DNA from: DATMYQ01 sp035560935
Lineage (GTDB): Bacteria; Bacillota; Negativicutes; Sporomusales; Sporomusaceae
Assembly: GCA_035560935.1 (NCBI GenBank)
Contig: DATMYQ010000249.1
Coordinates: 1-32,264 of the forward strand
DNA: 32,264 nt
Direction: 5' to 3'
Shown: positions 22,711 to 30,526 of the stretch, piece by piece
How the letters are laid out: every line of letters begins with the position of its first letter
Numbering within the stretch: the first letter of the stretch is position 1
Position numbers and translations under genes: made by a program
Notes under the pieces: model-generated
The model's database searches: none
Seen by the model: the letters and a program-made list of their open reading frames with translations, nothing else
Told to the model about the DNA's origin: nothing

Positions 22711-23253
22711 TTACACAATCATTTTTTCCTTCAGTTCCTGGGCCAAATCCCGTCCCTTCAGCATTTCCACAATCGTCAGGGCAAAATGGAACACCGTGCC
22801 CGGCCCGCGGGAAGTAATCACCTTTCCATCCACCACCGTCCGACCGCTCCGGTTCACCTCGGCCCCCTGCAGATAATTCTCATAGCCGGGATAACAAACC
22901 GCCGCTTTTCGCTTCAGCAAACCCAGCTTGCCCAACACCATCGGTGCCGCACAAATCGCGGCAATCCAGCGATCCGCACCAGCAAACTCCACCAGCCGCT
23001 CCTTTAAGCCGGCATGCGCATCCAGCAATTGCACTCCGGGACCACCCGGCAGAACCAGCATATCCACCCCGGCATCCGGCGCCGACTCAAACAAATTGTC
23101 CGCCAGTACCGTCAGTTCATGCGCTCCCTTGACTTCCCGGCGACCAGTGATGGAAACGGTTTCGACAGTAATCCCGGCCCGTCGCAAAACATCAATGACC
23201 CCCACCGCTTCCATTTCTTCAAAACCATCCGCCAAAAATACCTGCACTTTCAT
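22711..23253 (-). CDS. DJ-1/PfpI-family protein
   Basis: A cytoplasmic protein of 180 residues with the DJ-1 fold: KVQVFLADGFEEMEAVGVIDVLRRAG at the start (Glu13, the partner acid), the strand MLVLPGGPG, and the nucleophile elbow IAAICAAPMVLG with Cys101. The late motif ITSRGPGTVFHFALTIVE is also conserved. Family members include deglycase, chaperone and thiol-stress proteins; the exact activity cannot be told. ATG 23253 is chosen because the DJ-1 fold starts there; the longer frame to 23334 adds a non-conserved basic tail. A minus-10-like TATAAT (23350-23355, minus strand) and an inverted repeat (23327-23346) lie upstream. Confidence 0.9.
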   Translation of the reverse strand: MKVQVFLADGFEEMEAVGVIDVLRRAGITVETVSITGRREVKGAHELTVLADNLFESAPDAGVDMLVLPGGPGVQLLDAHAGLKERLVEFAGADRWIAAICAAPMVLGKLGLLKRKAAVCYPGYENYLQGAEVNRSGRTVVDGKVITSRGPGTVFHFALTIVEMLKGRDLAQELKEKMIV

Positions 23254-23326
23254 TTTCACCACAACCTTTCCGTCTCTTCTCACCGCCTGCCGGATTCCGT
23301 ATAATGCCTTCCGACTGACGGCTATC

Positions 23327-23346
23327 GGCAACATGCCGATGTTGCC
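23327..23346. repeat. Inverted repeat upstream of the DJ-1 gene
   Basis: GGCAACA (23327-23333) and TGTTGCC (23340-23346) form a perfect seven-base inverted repeat with a six-base loop. It lies directly after a minus-10-like TATAAT on the minus strand, an operator-like position. Confidence 0.45.
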
Positions 23347-23442
23347 ACCATTATATCACAAGATATCTCCCGTCTATACAGCGCCAATCACCACATTTCT
23401 TTCTTATCCACATCTTTCCCGGCAGATTCTCGCTCTCATCCC

Positions 23443-23471
23443 TTGCTTTTTGAGCATTTTTTCGATATAAT
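23443..23471 (+). promoter_or_regulatory. Sigma-A promoter of tRNA-Gly
   Basis: TTGCTT (23443-23448) and a perfect TATAAT (23466-23471) are 17 bases apart, about 42 bases before the tRNA 5' end. Confidence 0.7.
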
Positions 23472-23513
23472 AACTTGCGTTGGGACGACAGTCACTGACG
23501 CAACCACATACAA

Positions 23514-23588
23514 GCGGGCGTGGCTCAGCGGTAGAGCATTGGCTTCCCAAGCCGAGGATCGCGAGTTCGAATCTCGTCGCCCGCTCCA
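23514..23588 (+). tRNA. tRNA-Gly, anticodon CCC
   Basis: A full cloverleaf of 75 bases with encoded CCA. The acceptor GCGGGCG pairs with CGCCCGC, the D stem is GCTC/GAGC, and the anticodon stem TTGGC/GCCGA (one wobble) encloses TTCCCAA, so the anticodon is CCC. The T arm is GCGAG TTCGAAT CTCGT. The discriminator is T. Confidence 0.96.
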
Positions 23589-23599
23589 GTAAATTCAAG

Positions 23600-23630
23600 A
23601 GTTTGCAGGTTTTTTGCAGACTTTTTTTTG
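23600..23630 (+). terminator. Intrinsic terminator of tRNA-Gly
   Basis: AGTTTGCA (23600-23607) pairs, with one wobble, with TGCAGACT (23615-23622) and is followed by eight T residues. It lies 12 bases after the CCA end. Confidence 0.75.
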
Positions 23631-23862
23631 TTTTTTCAAAACAGTTCCGGCAATATTCCTACAATATAAAAATCTTCTTTTGCTTTTATTTCTCAAATAA
23701 CTTTCTTATGACGTTTTCTAGGGGATTTTATGAAGTCCATTACGCCAAAGTTAGATAACGTAAAATAAGCCATCTCTTTTATTCATTTTCAATGAAGCTA
23801 ATCAAACCGCTTTCCGTCATTTCTCAAACGTGGTACAATGCGATCAAAGGAAGGTGCCCAAA

Positions 23863-24126
23863 ATGAAAACCGAATACATCCGAGTAAGGATTGAACCCCG
23901 TTTAAAGAAATCCGCAGAAAGTTTATTTGATCAACTTGGGCTAAGCAGCAGCGAAGCGATAACATTATTTTATAAACAAGTGGAGTTACACCGAGGATTA
24001 CCTTTTGCTGTCCGGCTACCCGAAGCAAATGCAGAAACAATATCTGCCATGGAATCCACAGATAAAGACGAGGGACTAACTCGCTGCAATGATGCAGATG
24101 ATATGTTTGAAAGGCTTGGCATATAG
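23863..24126 (+). CDS. RelB/DinJ-family antitoxin
   Basis: The 87-residue protein starts TEYIRVRIEPRLKKSAESLFDQLGLSSSEAITLFYKQVELHRGLPF, the ribbon-helix-helix pattern of RelB/DinJ antitoxins that bind their own operator, followed by an acidic C-terminal part (ESTDKDEG, DDMFERLGI) that would wrap the toxin. ATG 23863 is eight bases from AAGGAAGG. The longer frame to 23830 is not needed. The toxin gene begins at the next base after its stop codon. A TACAAT box at about 23834-23839 may belong to its promoter. Autoregulation is inferred from the family. Confidence 0.9.
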   Translation: MKTEYIRVRIEPRLKKSAESLFDQLGLSSSEAITLFYKQVELHRGLPFAVRLPEANAETISAMESTDKDEGLTRCNDADDMFERLGI

Positions 24127-24396
24127 ATGCTAAAGCCGGTTTACGGAAATCAGTTTGAGAAAGATGTGAAACTCGCACAAAAACGCCGAAAGAACCTCGA
24201 TTCCCTCAAGGATATTATTCGCAAGCTAATTGCAGAAGAATCACTGCCTTCAAAGAACAAAGATCATGTATTGATTAGAACTTTCAAGGGACGCCGTGAA
24301 TGTCATGTTGCTCCGGATTGGGTGTTGATCTACAAGGTTGAAGGCAGTGAAATCACATTTGAACGCACCGGCAGTCACAGTGATTTGTTTAGGTAA
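24127..24396 (+). CDS. yafQ: YafQ-family mRNA-cleaving toxin
   Basis: The 89-residue protein matches the YafQ branch of RelE toxins, ribosome-dependent endoribonucleases. The residues that matter in E. coli YafQ recur with a constant offset of three: His47, His60, Asp64, Trp65 (RECHVAPDWVLIYK), His84 and Phe88 (RTGSHSDLF). The basic KRRKNLDSLKDIIRKL helix and the KDHVLIRTFKGRREC loop also fit. It directly abuts the antitoxin gene, with no gap, so the two are coupled. The active-site residues are intact, so the toxin is probably functional. It lies in an AT-rich patch just 3' of tRNA-Gly. Confidence 0.92.
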   Translation: MLKPVYGNQFEKDVKLAQKRRKNLDSLKDIIRKLIAEESLPSKNKDHVLIRTFKGRRECHVAPDWVLIYKVEGSEITFERTGSHSDLFR

Positions 24397-24447
24397 ATAA
24401 GATGGCGCGGCGAAGTGCTCCCCCTCGCCACCAGCAGTCATTAATCC

Positions 24448-24726
24448 TTACAACAATTTCTTGTCGAAACCTAAAATTTCAATAATAGTCTTCGCTCCCT
24501 CGTTAAAGCCCTTGCAAAACACTGCCTGTTTTGTTGCCGACATAATGAATCCCGCAGTGCTGTCGAGTTCGAACAGTAGCGATCGGTGTTCCTCGGGGTC
24601 AAAACCTTGAATTGGCGATTTATAGTGTTCCCGGAAATCCAAACCTTCTAGCAGGTCGCCGGAAGGCTTTTTCGTATTGTATACATTTTTAACCGCATCT
24701 TTTCTCCCTTTAATGACAGGTATCAA
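24448..24726 (-). pseudogene. 92-codon frame, probably 5'-truncated gene
   Basis: The frame opens at a TTG without any ribosome site and has no in-frame ATG before about residue 62, so the real N-terminus seems lost. The C-terminal half, FELDSTAGFIMSATKQAVFCKGFNEGAKTIIEILG, faintly recalls small DUF6809-like proteins of clostridial mobile elements (an F..GF..GA..I.E.L pattern); I hold this loosely. It lies between the toxin-antitoxin pair and the exported decarboxylase-like gene in AT-rich sequence. It is probably a remnant of an inserted element, but a short intact gene with a TTG start cannot be excluded. Confidence 0.4.
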
Positions 24727-24780
24727 GCTATACTTTGTCGAAGTAAAATTTTACATTTAAAAACAGAAGGAGGTCTCGTT

Positions 24781-26076
24781 ATGGTATTTAAAAAAAGATC
24801 TAACCTTATCTTTAGTTTCGTCATTGCGTTAATACTGCTCAACATTACCTTTTTCACCAACGTCAGCGCCGCGGAAAGCGGCAAGCAGCATGCACCGGAC
24901 ACCGAAGCCCTCATCACCATTGTTGAGCACAACGCTGACCTGAAACGCATGTTGATCCAATCCATCGAGCAGGCCAGACGGATTAATCCTGACCGGGAAA
25001 CCAATCCGGCCCAGTCTTTGGAAGAGTACTATGACTATGTTGATTGGGCGACCAAAGCTATGCCATTCAACATCCTGCCTTCCGCAGAAAGCTACCCGAA
25101 ATTATACGAAAGCATCGATCAAAGTTTAGACTATTTCTATTTTGTCATCGATCAGCCTTTGGATGAACTCAAAGGCAAGGGTTACTACTATAATTCCGTG
25201 CAATATGTGGAACCGTACCGTTCCTGGATGATCAATTTCACGAAGCACTGGGGTGAATATTTAAGCACCAAAGGCTCCTGGAACGACGAATTTTATAAAA
25301 AAACGCTGGCCGATGAACGATTCGGCATGAACAACGGCTGGTATGAAAGTCCGGAAAGATGGTCCACTTTTAATGACTTCTTCGCCCGCTATTTAAGCTC
25401 ACCGGCCGCCCGCCCGATTGCGGCAACCGCCAATGAAGCGATTGTTGTTGCTCCTGCCGACTCCACACCGCAGGGTATATGGCAGATTGATAAAGACTCC
25501 CGCTTTGTACAGCAAAAAGGGGTTCAGCTAAAATCCGCCAACTTTAATTCCATAGCGGATATTCTCGGTCCGAACAGCGCTTATGCCGGCGAGTTCGCCA
25601 ACGGTGTGTTGACGCATACGTTCCTGGACGTGAACGATTACCACCGCTATCATTTCCCGGTCAGCGGCACCATCAAGGAAGTCCGCACGATCCTTGCCGA
25701 TGATGCCGCCGGCGGTATTACGGTCTGGGACGCCAAACTGCACAAGTATGTATTGGAAGACCAGATTCCCGGCTGGCAGGCCATTGAAACCCGGGCCTGC
25801 GTGATTGTCGATACGGGAAAATACGGTCTGGTGGCAGTATTGCCGATCGGTATGTCGCAGGTTTCCTCCGTTAACTTCGAGGAAAGCGTTCAAGTCGGCG
25901 CCAAAGTTAAAAAGGGTGATCCGCTTGGTTACTTCTTATTTGGCGGTTCCGACATTGTCATGCTCTTTCAGTCCAAAGCGGGCTTTGAATTGACCGCTCC
26001 CGCACTGGACGCCAATTCCTACAAGCATATTTACATGGGCGAAGCTTACGGAACAATGCAGGGCGCAAAAAAATAA
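24781..26076 (+). CDS. Exported phosphatidylserine-decarboxylase-like enzyme (pyruvoyl type)
   Basis: A 431-residue protein with a clear signal peptide (basic start KKR, hydrophobic core to about 27, cleavage near NVSA-A), then a helical N-terminal part (about 35-180) and a PSD-type domain (about 190-400). Key features are WSTFNDFFARYL, VVAPADSTP (Asp227), VNDYHRYHFPVSGTI (His288), a GxVK lipoyl-like stretch (VQVGAKVKKGDPLGYF) and FGGSD (Ser390). In the family the Gly-Ser bond is cut autocatalytically and Ser becomes the pyruvoyl cofactor. AAGGAGG precedes the ATG. True PSD is a cytoplasmic-face membrane enzyme, so export is odd. PSD relatives also decarboxylate free amino acids. The substrate is unknown. 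Confidence 0.85.
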   Translation: MVFKKRSNLIFSFVIALILLNITFFTNVSAAESGKQHAPDTEALITIVEHNADLKRMLIQSIEQARRINPDRETNPAQSLEEYYDYVDWATKAMPFNILPSAESYPKLYESIDQSLDYFYFVIDQPLDELKGKGYYYNSVQYVEPYRSWMINFTKHWGEYLSTKGSWNDEFYKKTLADERFGMNNGWYESPERWSTFNDFFARYLSSPAARPIAATANEAIVVAPADSTPQGIWQIDKDSRFVQQKGVQLKSANFNSIADILGPNSAYAGEFANGVLTHTFLDVNDYHRYHFPVSGTIKEVRTILADDAAGGITVWDAKLHKYVLEDQIPGWQAIETRACVIVDTGKYGLVAVLPIGMSQVSSVNFEESVQVGAKVKKGDPLGYFLFGGSDIVMLFQSKAGFELTAPALDANSYKHIYMGEAYGTMQGAKK

Positions 26077-26099
26077 CCGGTTAAAATCGCCCGCAACCA

Positions 26100-26139
26100 A
26101 AGGCTGTGTCGAAACGAAAATTTCAACACAGCCTTTTTT
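26100..26139 (+). terminator. Intrinsic terminator of the PSD-like gene
   Basis: AAGGCTGTGT (26100-26109), extended by GAAA/TTTC pairs, folds with ACACAGCC (26126-26133) and is followed by six T residues. It lies 24 bases after the stop codon. Confidence 0.85.
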
Positions 26140-26201
26140 CTATGGGCATAAATTTTTCTTCCCGCAAACGATAAAATAATAAAATTTTAAGATCGCTGTG
26201 C

Positions 26202-26300
26202 TACAATATTTCTAATTGCATCGGAATAAAAATCACGCCGTTTTATCGCCAGGCGACCTTCGTATTGGATGGAAAGCACCGATGCTTGGGGAGGATACCT
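26202..26300 (+). promoter_or_regulatory. Candidate promoter and hairpin leader of the glycosyltransferase gene
   Basis: A TACAAT box occurs at 26202-26207 without a clear minus-35. The following leader contains GCATCGG (26218-26224), fully complementary to CCGATGC (26279-26285). That long-range stem would place the ribosome site (GGGGAGG, about 26288-26294) just outside it, and a small TCGC/GCGA hairpin lies inside. I match no known riboswitch. Confidence 0.35.
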
Positions 26301-27353
26301 ATGCTAAAACTAACACAATGCTTAATCGTAAAAAATGAAGAACAAAACTTACCCCGTGCTTTAAATTGGGGGGAAAATCTTTTTGATGAGCAAATTGTGA
26401 TTGACACCGGGTCCAGTGACGGTAGCGTTGCCCTCGCAGAAAAACTGGGTGCAAAGGTAATGCATTTTGCCTGGATTGATGATTTTTCCGCCGCAAAGAA
26501 TTTTGCCATTGCGCAATGCACGGGCGAATGGATATTTTTCCTGGATGCGGATGAATATTTTGCCGCTGAGCATGTGCCGTTACTGCGGCCGCTTATCGAG
26601 CGGATCAGCGGATCGTCTGTTAAGGAAGAGGAAGAAATTCGCCCCTATAATGTTGTTGAAACTCCCTGGATCAATGTCAGCAGCAACAAATTTTCGCAGC
26701 AGGCCCGCATCTTCCGGAATGTTCCGTATCTGCGCTACAGCGGCGCAATACACGAGCAGATTCACGCGCTGCCCGGAGGCTATCTCCGGGTCTACGCCGG
26801 AACCGACGCACCCGCCATATTGCATGACGGGTATGTGTGGACCAGCGCCGACAGTAAGGGAAAAAAAGCAGCACGAAATTTTGAAATTGCCAGAAAAGCC
26901 CTGAAAAAATCGCCGAACTGCTCTAAGCTTCAACTGTTCGCAGCGGAAGCACTAATGTTCAAAGGGGAATACCTCAAGGCGGAGAAATTTTTTTCCGAAG
27001 CAATGAAAAATGCCGACGGCTCGATATGGCCGGAACGTGCCCGCGAAGGATACAAGCAATGGTTGAACAATTATCTGAACAGAAACGATTCCGGAACCAA
27101 CGTTCCGCGTGACAGACTGCCTGGCGCGATGAAGGTTCATGCCGAAGCGGTGGCGAAATTTCCCGACGATGCGGACTTTGACATTCTGCTCAGCCTGCTC
27201 TGCTTCAAGGCCAAGGATATTTTGAATACGATACTGTTTTTCAATGCTTCGCTGGCGAAAAAGAACGGCAGAATCACGGAAAACCTGATGGCTTCCAACA
27301 GTGAAATATATCAAAGGCTGCGCGTCACCTGCGAAAAGCTAAGAAACCACTGA
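26301..27353 (+). CDS. Family 2 glycosyltransferase, SunS-like, with helical C-terminal domain
   Basis: The 350-residue protein begins with a GT-A domain (about 1-230): LTQCLIVKNEEQNLPRAL, the nucleotide-site IVIDTGSSDGS, DDFSAAKNFAI, and the metal motif FFLDADEYF (DADE about 82-85), then a segment with SGAIHEQI. The C-terminal third is helical and TPR-like (FEIARKALKKSPNCSKLQLFAAEAL). The closest known pattern is the SunS group, whose founding member attaches sugar to a bacteriocin cysteine, but most relatives are untested. The start is six bases from GGGGAGG. There is no membrane segment, so it is probably cytoplasmic. It stands alone with its own terminator. Confidence 0.85.
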   Translation: MLKLTQCLIVKNEEQNLPRALNWGENLFDEQIVIDTGSSDGSVALAEKLGAKVMHFAWIDDFSAAKNFAIAQCTGEWIFFLDADEYFAAEHVPLLRPLIERISGSSVKEEEEIRPYNVVETPWINVSSNKFSQQARIFRNVPYLRYSGAIHEQIHALPGGYLRVYAGTDAPAILHDGYVWTSADSKGKKAARNFEIARKALKKSPNCSKLQLFAAEALMFKGEYLKAEKFFSEAMKNADGSIWPERAREGYKQWLNNYLNRNDSGTNVPRDRLPGAMKVHAEAVAKFPDDADFDILLSLLCFKAKDILNTILFFNASLAKKNGRITENLMASNSEIYQRLRVTCEKLRNH

Positions 27354-27359
27354 TCCGAT

Positions 27360-27386
27360 AAAACGGGGCTGGCAAAAGCCGTTTTT
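27360..27386 (+). terminator. Intrinsic terminator of the glycosyltransferase gene
   Basis: AAAACGG (about 27360-27366) pairs with CCGTTTT (27379-27385) followed by further T residues, just after the stop codon. Confidence 0.6.
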
Positions 27387-27414
27387 ACATATCATGGATA
27401 AGTAAAACCTCAAC

Positions 27415-27446
27415 AAAAAAGACCGGGGCAGCAGCCCGGTCTTTTT
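27415..27446. terminator. Bidirectional terminator downstream of the RND permease gene
   Basis: AAAAAAGACCGGG (27415-27427) pairs with CCCGGTCTTTTT (27435-27446) around a seven-base loop. It ends the minus-strand efflux operon and can back up the plus-strand glycosyltransferase terminator. Confidence 0.85.
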
Positions 27447-27457
27447 AATTGTTTTTG

Positions 27458-30400
27458 TTATGGCGTCTCTGGTTTGCCCGGCGTTTCCGGCGTCACTTTA
27501 AACCAGGCGGCGTACATCGCCGGCAATACCAGCAGCGTCATGACCGTAGCCCCCAGTAATCCGCCGCCGATCGCCACCGCCATCGGCCCCCAGAAAGTGC
27601 TGGGAACCAGCGGCAGCATCCCCAGTATGGCCGCCATGGCCGTCAGCATGATGGGCCGGAACCTCAGTACGGCGGAATTAATGATGGCCTCCCAGGGTGT
27701 CTTCCCTTCGTCGATATGTTTCTCAATCTGATCGATCAAGATAACCGAGTTGCGGATAATCATTCCGCTCAGCGCCAGAATTCCCAGCTGGGCCACAAAA
27801 CCCATGGGGCGTCCGGTCAGCAGCATTGATATGGCGACTCCAATGATCCCCAGCGGGGCAGTCAGCAGCGTCAGAATCATCAGGGACACTTTTTGCAATT
27901 GAAACATCAGCAGGACCACGATCACCACGATCATCGCCGGTACCGTTTTGAGCAAAAAGCCAATGGAACTCTGACTCTTTTCCGCGGAGCCCGCAACCGC
28001 GATATTATAGCCTGCCGGCAGATTCTCACGCATTGCTTTCAAGCTTTCATAGAGTTTTGTCGTGGCGTCGGTTCCCGTCACTCCCGGCACAACGTTAGCC
28101 TGAACGGTAATCGTCGGTTCGAGGTTGTAACGCCAGATAACGCCTTCTTCCGCATCGTAACTGATTTTAGCGATTTGTTCCAGCGGAACAAACTTGCCGT
28201 TGCCGATATGTACCGGCAAATCTTTTATTTTCGCCAGATCATTCCGATTTTGGGGATCAATGCGGAACACGATGCCCACGGTTTTATCCTGCTGATAAAA
28301 CTCAGCAATAGACGCTCCGGATAATTGTGTCTGCAGGTCCTGCGCCAACCCCTGACTAGAAAGCCCCAGCATCCTGGCCTTGTCCTGGTCAATGGTCAAA
28401 TGCATGGTTTTACTTTTTTCATCCCAGTCGAAATTAATATCGGTTAAACTGGGGTTCTTGGCCATAACCGCCCTCACTTGTCCGGCCAGTTCGCGGACTT
28501 GCTCGTGATCGTAGCCGTTAACCCGCAGCATCACCGGATAATTTGAAGGTGGTCCGGTTTGAATGTACTTGATATTGCCCCGCACACTGGGAAATTTTTC
28601 GGCAAACAGCGCCGTAATTTTTTTATGGACAACCTCGCGGGCCTCCAAATTCTTGGCCACAACAATAAACTGGGCATAGTTGGTCATCGGCAGTTTGGGT
28701 TCCATGGTCAGAATAAACCGTGGCGCTCCCTTGCCGACATAATAGCTGTAGCTTTCAATGTCGCCATCGCCGGCCAGGCTGTCAGCAAGTTTTTGGGCTT
28801 CCTGTTCCGTGGCCGTCAGCGAGGCACCGCTCGGCAAGTTCAGTTCCACAATCAGTTCCGGGCGCACAGATGGCGGAAAAAACTCCTGTTTCACCAGTTT
28901 TAACAGAAAGAGCGAGCCAATAAACGAGGCCACGGTAATGGCCAACACCATTTTTTTATGAATCAGGCAGAAGGTTAAAATCCGACGGAAAATATGATAG
29001 AATCTTGTCTCATACAAATCATGACCGCTCTCGCCCGCATGCTTCGGCTTGATCAATTTGTAACCCAACAGCGGCGTCACTGTAACGGATACCACCCAGG
29101 AAATCAGCAGGGCCATCGTGATGACCGGAAACAAGCTGCTGGTAAACTCCGCCGCATCTCCTTTGGAGAAACCGATGGGTATGAAACCGGCCGCAGTAAT
29201 CAGCGTGCCGGTCAGCATCGGAAACGCAGTGGAAGTATACGCGTAGCAGGCAGCGTCAAAGCGGCTCCAGCCCTGCTCCAGTTTGACAGTCATCATCTCA
29301 ATGGCGATAATGGCGTCGTCAACCAGCAGGCCCAGTGCAATAATCAACGCCCCCAGCGACACTTTGTGCAAATCGATGGCCGCCATTTCCATGCAGGCAA
29401 AGATTCCGGCGATGACCAGCGGAATGCACAGCGCCACCACAATACCGGACTGAAATCCCAGGCTTAGAAAGCTGACCGCCAGCACGATCACGATGGCTTC
29501 GGCCAGAGATTTAATAAATTCGCCGATGGATTCCTTAACCACTTTGGGTTGATTTGACACCTGATGAATTTCCATCCCCAGCATCAGATCTTTTTTAATT
29601 TTCACCAGCGTTTTATCCAGATCGGCGCCCATCGTAAGGATGTTGCCGCCTTTGTCCATGGAAACGGCAATCCCAATGGCCGGCTGCCCGTTGAAAAACA
29701 TTTTCGGATCCATCGGTTCGATGTATGACCGTTTGATTTTGGCCACATCACCAAGCCGAAACGTCCGGCTATTGGTCCGAATCGGCAGATTGGCCAGTTC
29801 GTCCACATCTTCGAACAGGCCGGATACCCGTAAATAGACATCGTCGGAACTCGTTTCCACCATACCGGAAGCAGCCATGCTGCTTTGCGCCTTAACCGAA
29901 TTAATAATCAGATTCGGGTCGATTCCCAACTGCGACAGTTTGGTGCTTTCCATTTCAATAAAAATCTTTTCCGGCTGTACCCCGGTCAGTTCCACTTTTT
30001 TCACATTCGTCACACCCAGCAGAATGCGCCGGATCTGTTCCGCCTTTGCCCGCATTTCCTCATAGCTGAAGTCCGCTGCCGTAAGGGCGTAAACATTGCC
30101 GAAAACGTCGTCAAACCGGTCATTGTAATACGGCCCGGCCACTCCCTGCGGCAACGTTCCCTGAATGTCCTTCACCATGTTGCGCACTTCCAGCCAGGTG
30201 GGGCGAACGTCTTTTTCATTGATTGACTCTTTCAGGTTCACATAGATCACGGCCTGCCCCGGAGTCGAATAGCTTTTTAAATAATCCAGCCCCGGCGTAT
30301 CCTGCAGTTTTTTCTCAATTTTGTCAGTGACCTGCTCTTCCACCTGTCGGGCACTGGCGCCCGGCCAGCCAACCGAAATCACCATTTGCCGGATGACAAA

Positions 30401-30526
30401 GTCGGGATCTTCCATTCTTCCCAGCCGCTGATAGGAAAATACGCCGCTGACAAACACCAGAAAAACAAAAAAGTATACTATCTCTTTGTGCTCCAGTGCC
30501 CACTCCGTTAAATTAAAGGTCTTCAT
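27458..30526 (-). CDS. RND-family multidrug efflux permease
   Basis: An inner-membrane proton-driven exporter of 1022 residues, the usual length for the AcrB/HAE1 group. It has an N-terminal helix (about 15-35), a large periplasmic loop (PDFVIRQMVISVGWPGASARQVEEQVT and onwards), and a first helix bundle (about 335-535) containing the proton-relay pair LGLLVDDAIIAIE. A second loop (about 560-850) and a second bundle (about 855-1010) with MLLTGRPMGFVAQLGILALSGMIIRNSVILIDQIE complete the pseudo-twofold repeat. The start overlaps the adaptor stop (ATGA). No TolC-like channel gene follows; a terminator does. The substrates are unknown. Presence of such a pump supports a diderm envelope. Confidence 0.95.
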   Translation of the reverse strand: MKTFNLTEWALEHKEIVYFFVFLVFVSGVFSYQRLGRMEDPDFVIRQMVISVGWPGASARQVEEQVTDKIEKKLQDTPGLDYLKSYSTPGQAVIYVNLKESINEKDVRPTWLEVRNMVKDIQGTLPQGVAGPYYNDRFDDVFGNVYALTAADFSYEEMRAKAEQIRRILLGVTNVKKVELTGVQPEKIFIEMESTKLSQLGIDPNLIINSVKAQSSMAASGMVETSSDDVYLRVSGLFEDVDELANLPIRTNSRTFRLGDVAKIKRSYIEPMDPKMFFNGQPAIGIAVSMDKGGNILTMGADLDKTLVKIKKDLMLGMEIHQVSNQPKVVKESIGEFIKSLAEAIVIVLAVSFLSLGFQSGIVVALCIPLVIAGIFACMEMAAIDLHKVSLGALIIALGLLVDDAIIAIEMMTVKLEQGWSRFDAACYAYTSTAFPMLTGTLITAAGFIPIGFSKGDAAEFTSSLFPVITMALLISWVVSVTVTPLLGYKLIKPKHAGESGHDLYETRFYHIFRRILTFCLIHKKMVLAITVASFIGSLFLLKLVKQEFFPPSVRPELIVELNLPSGASLTATEQEAQKLADSLAGDGDIESYSYYVGKGAPRFILTMEPKLPMTNYAQFIVVAKNLEAREVVHKKITALFAEKFPSVRGNIKYIQTGPPSNYPVMLRVNGYDHEQVRELAGQVRAVMAKNPSLTDINFDWDEKSKTMHLTIDQDKARMLGLSSQGLAQDLQTQLSGASIAEFYQQDKTVGIVFRIDPQNRNDLAKIKDLPVHIGNGKFVPLEQIAKISYDAEEGVIWRYNLEPTITVQANVVPGVTGTDATTKLYESLKAMRENLPAGYNIAVAGSAEKSQSSIGFLLKTVPAMIVVIVVLLMFQLQKVSLMILTLLTAPLGIIGVAISMLLTGRPMGFVAQLGILALSGMIIRNSVILIDQIEKHIDEGKTPWEAIINSAVLRFRPIMLTAMAAILGMLPLVPSTFWGPMAVAIGGGLLGATVMTLLVLPAMYAAWFKVTPETPGKPETP

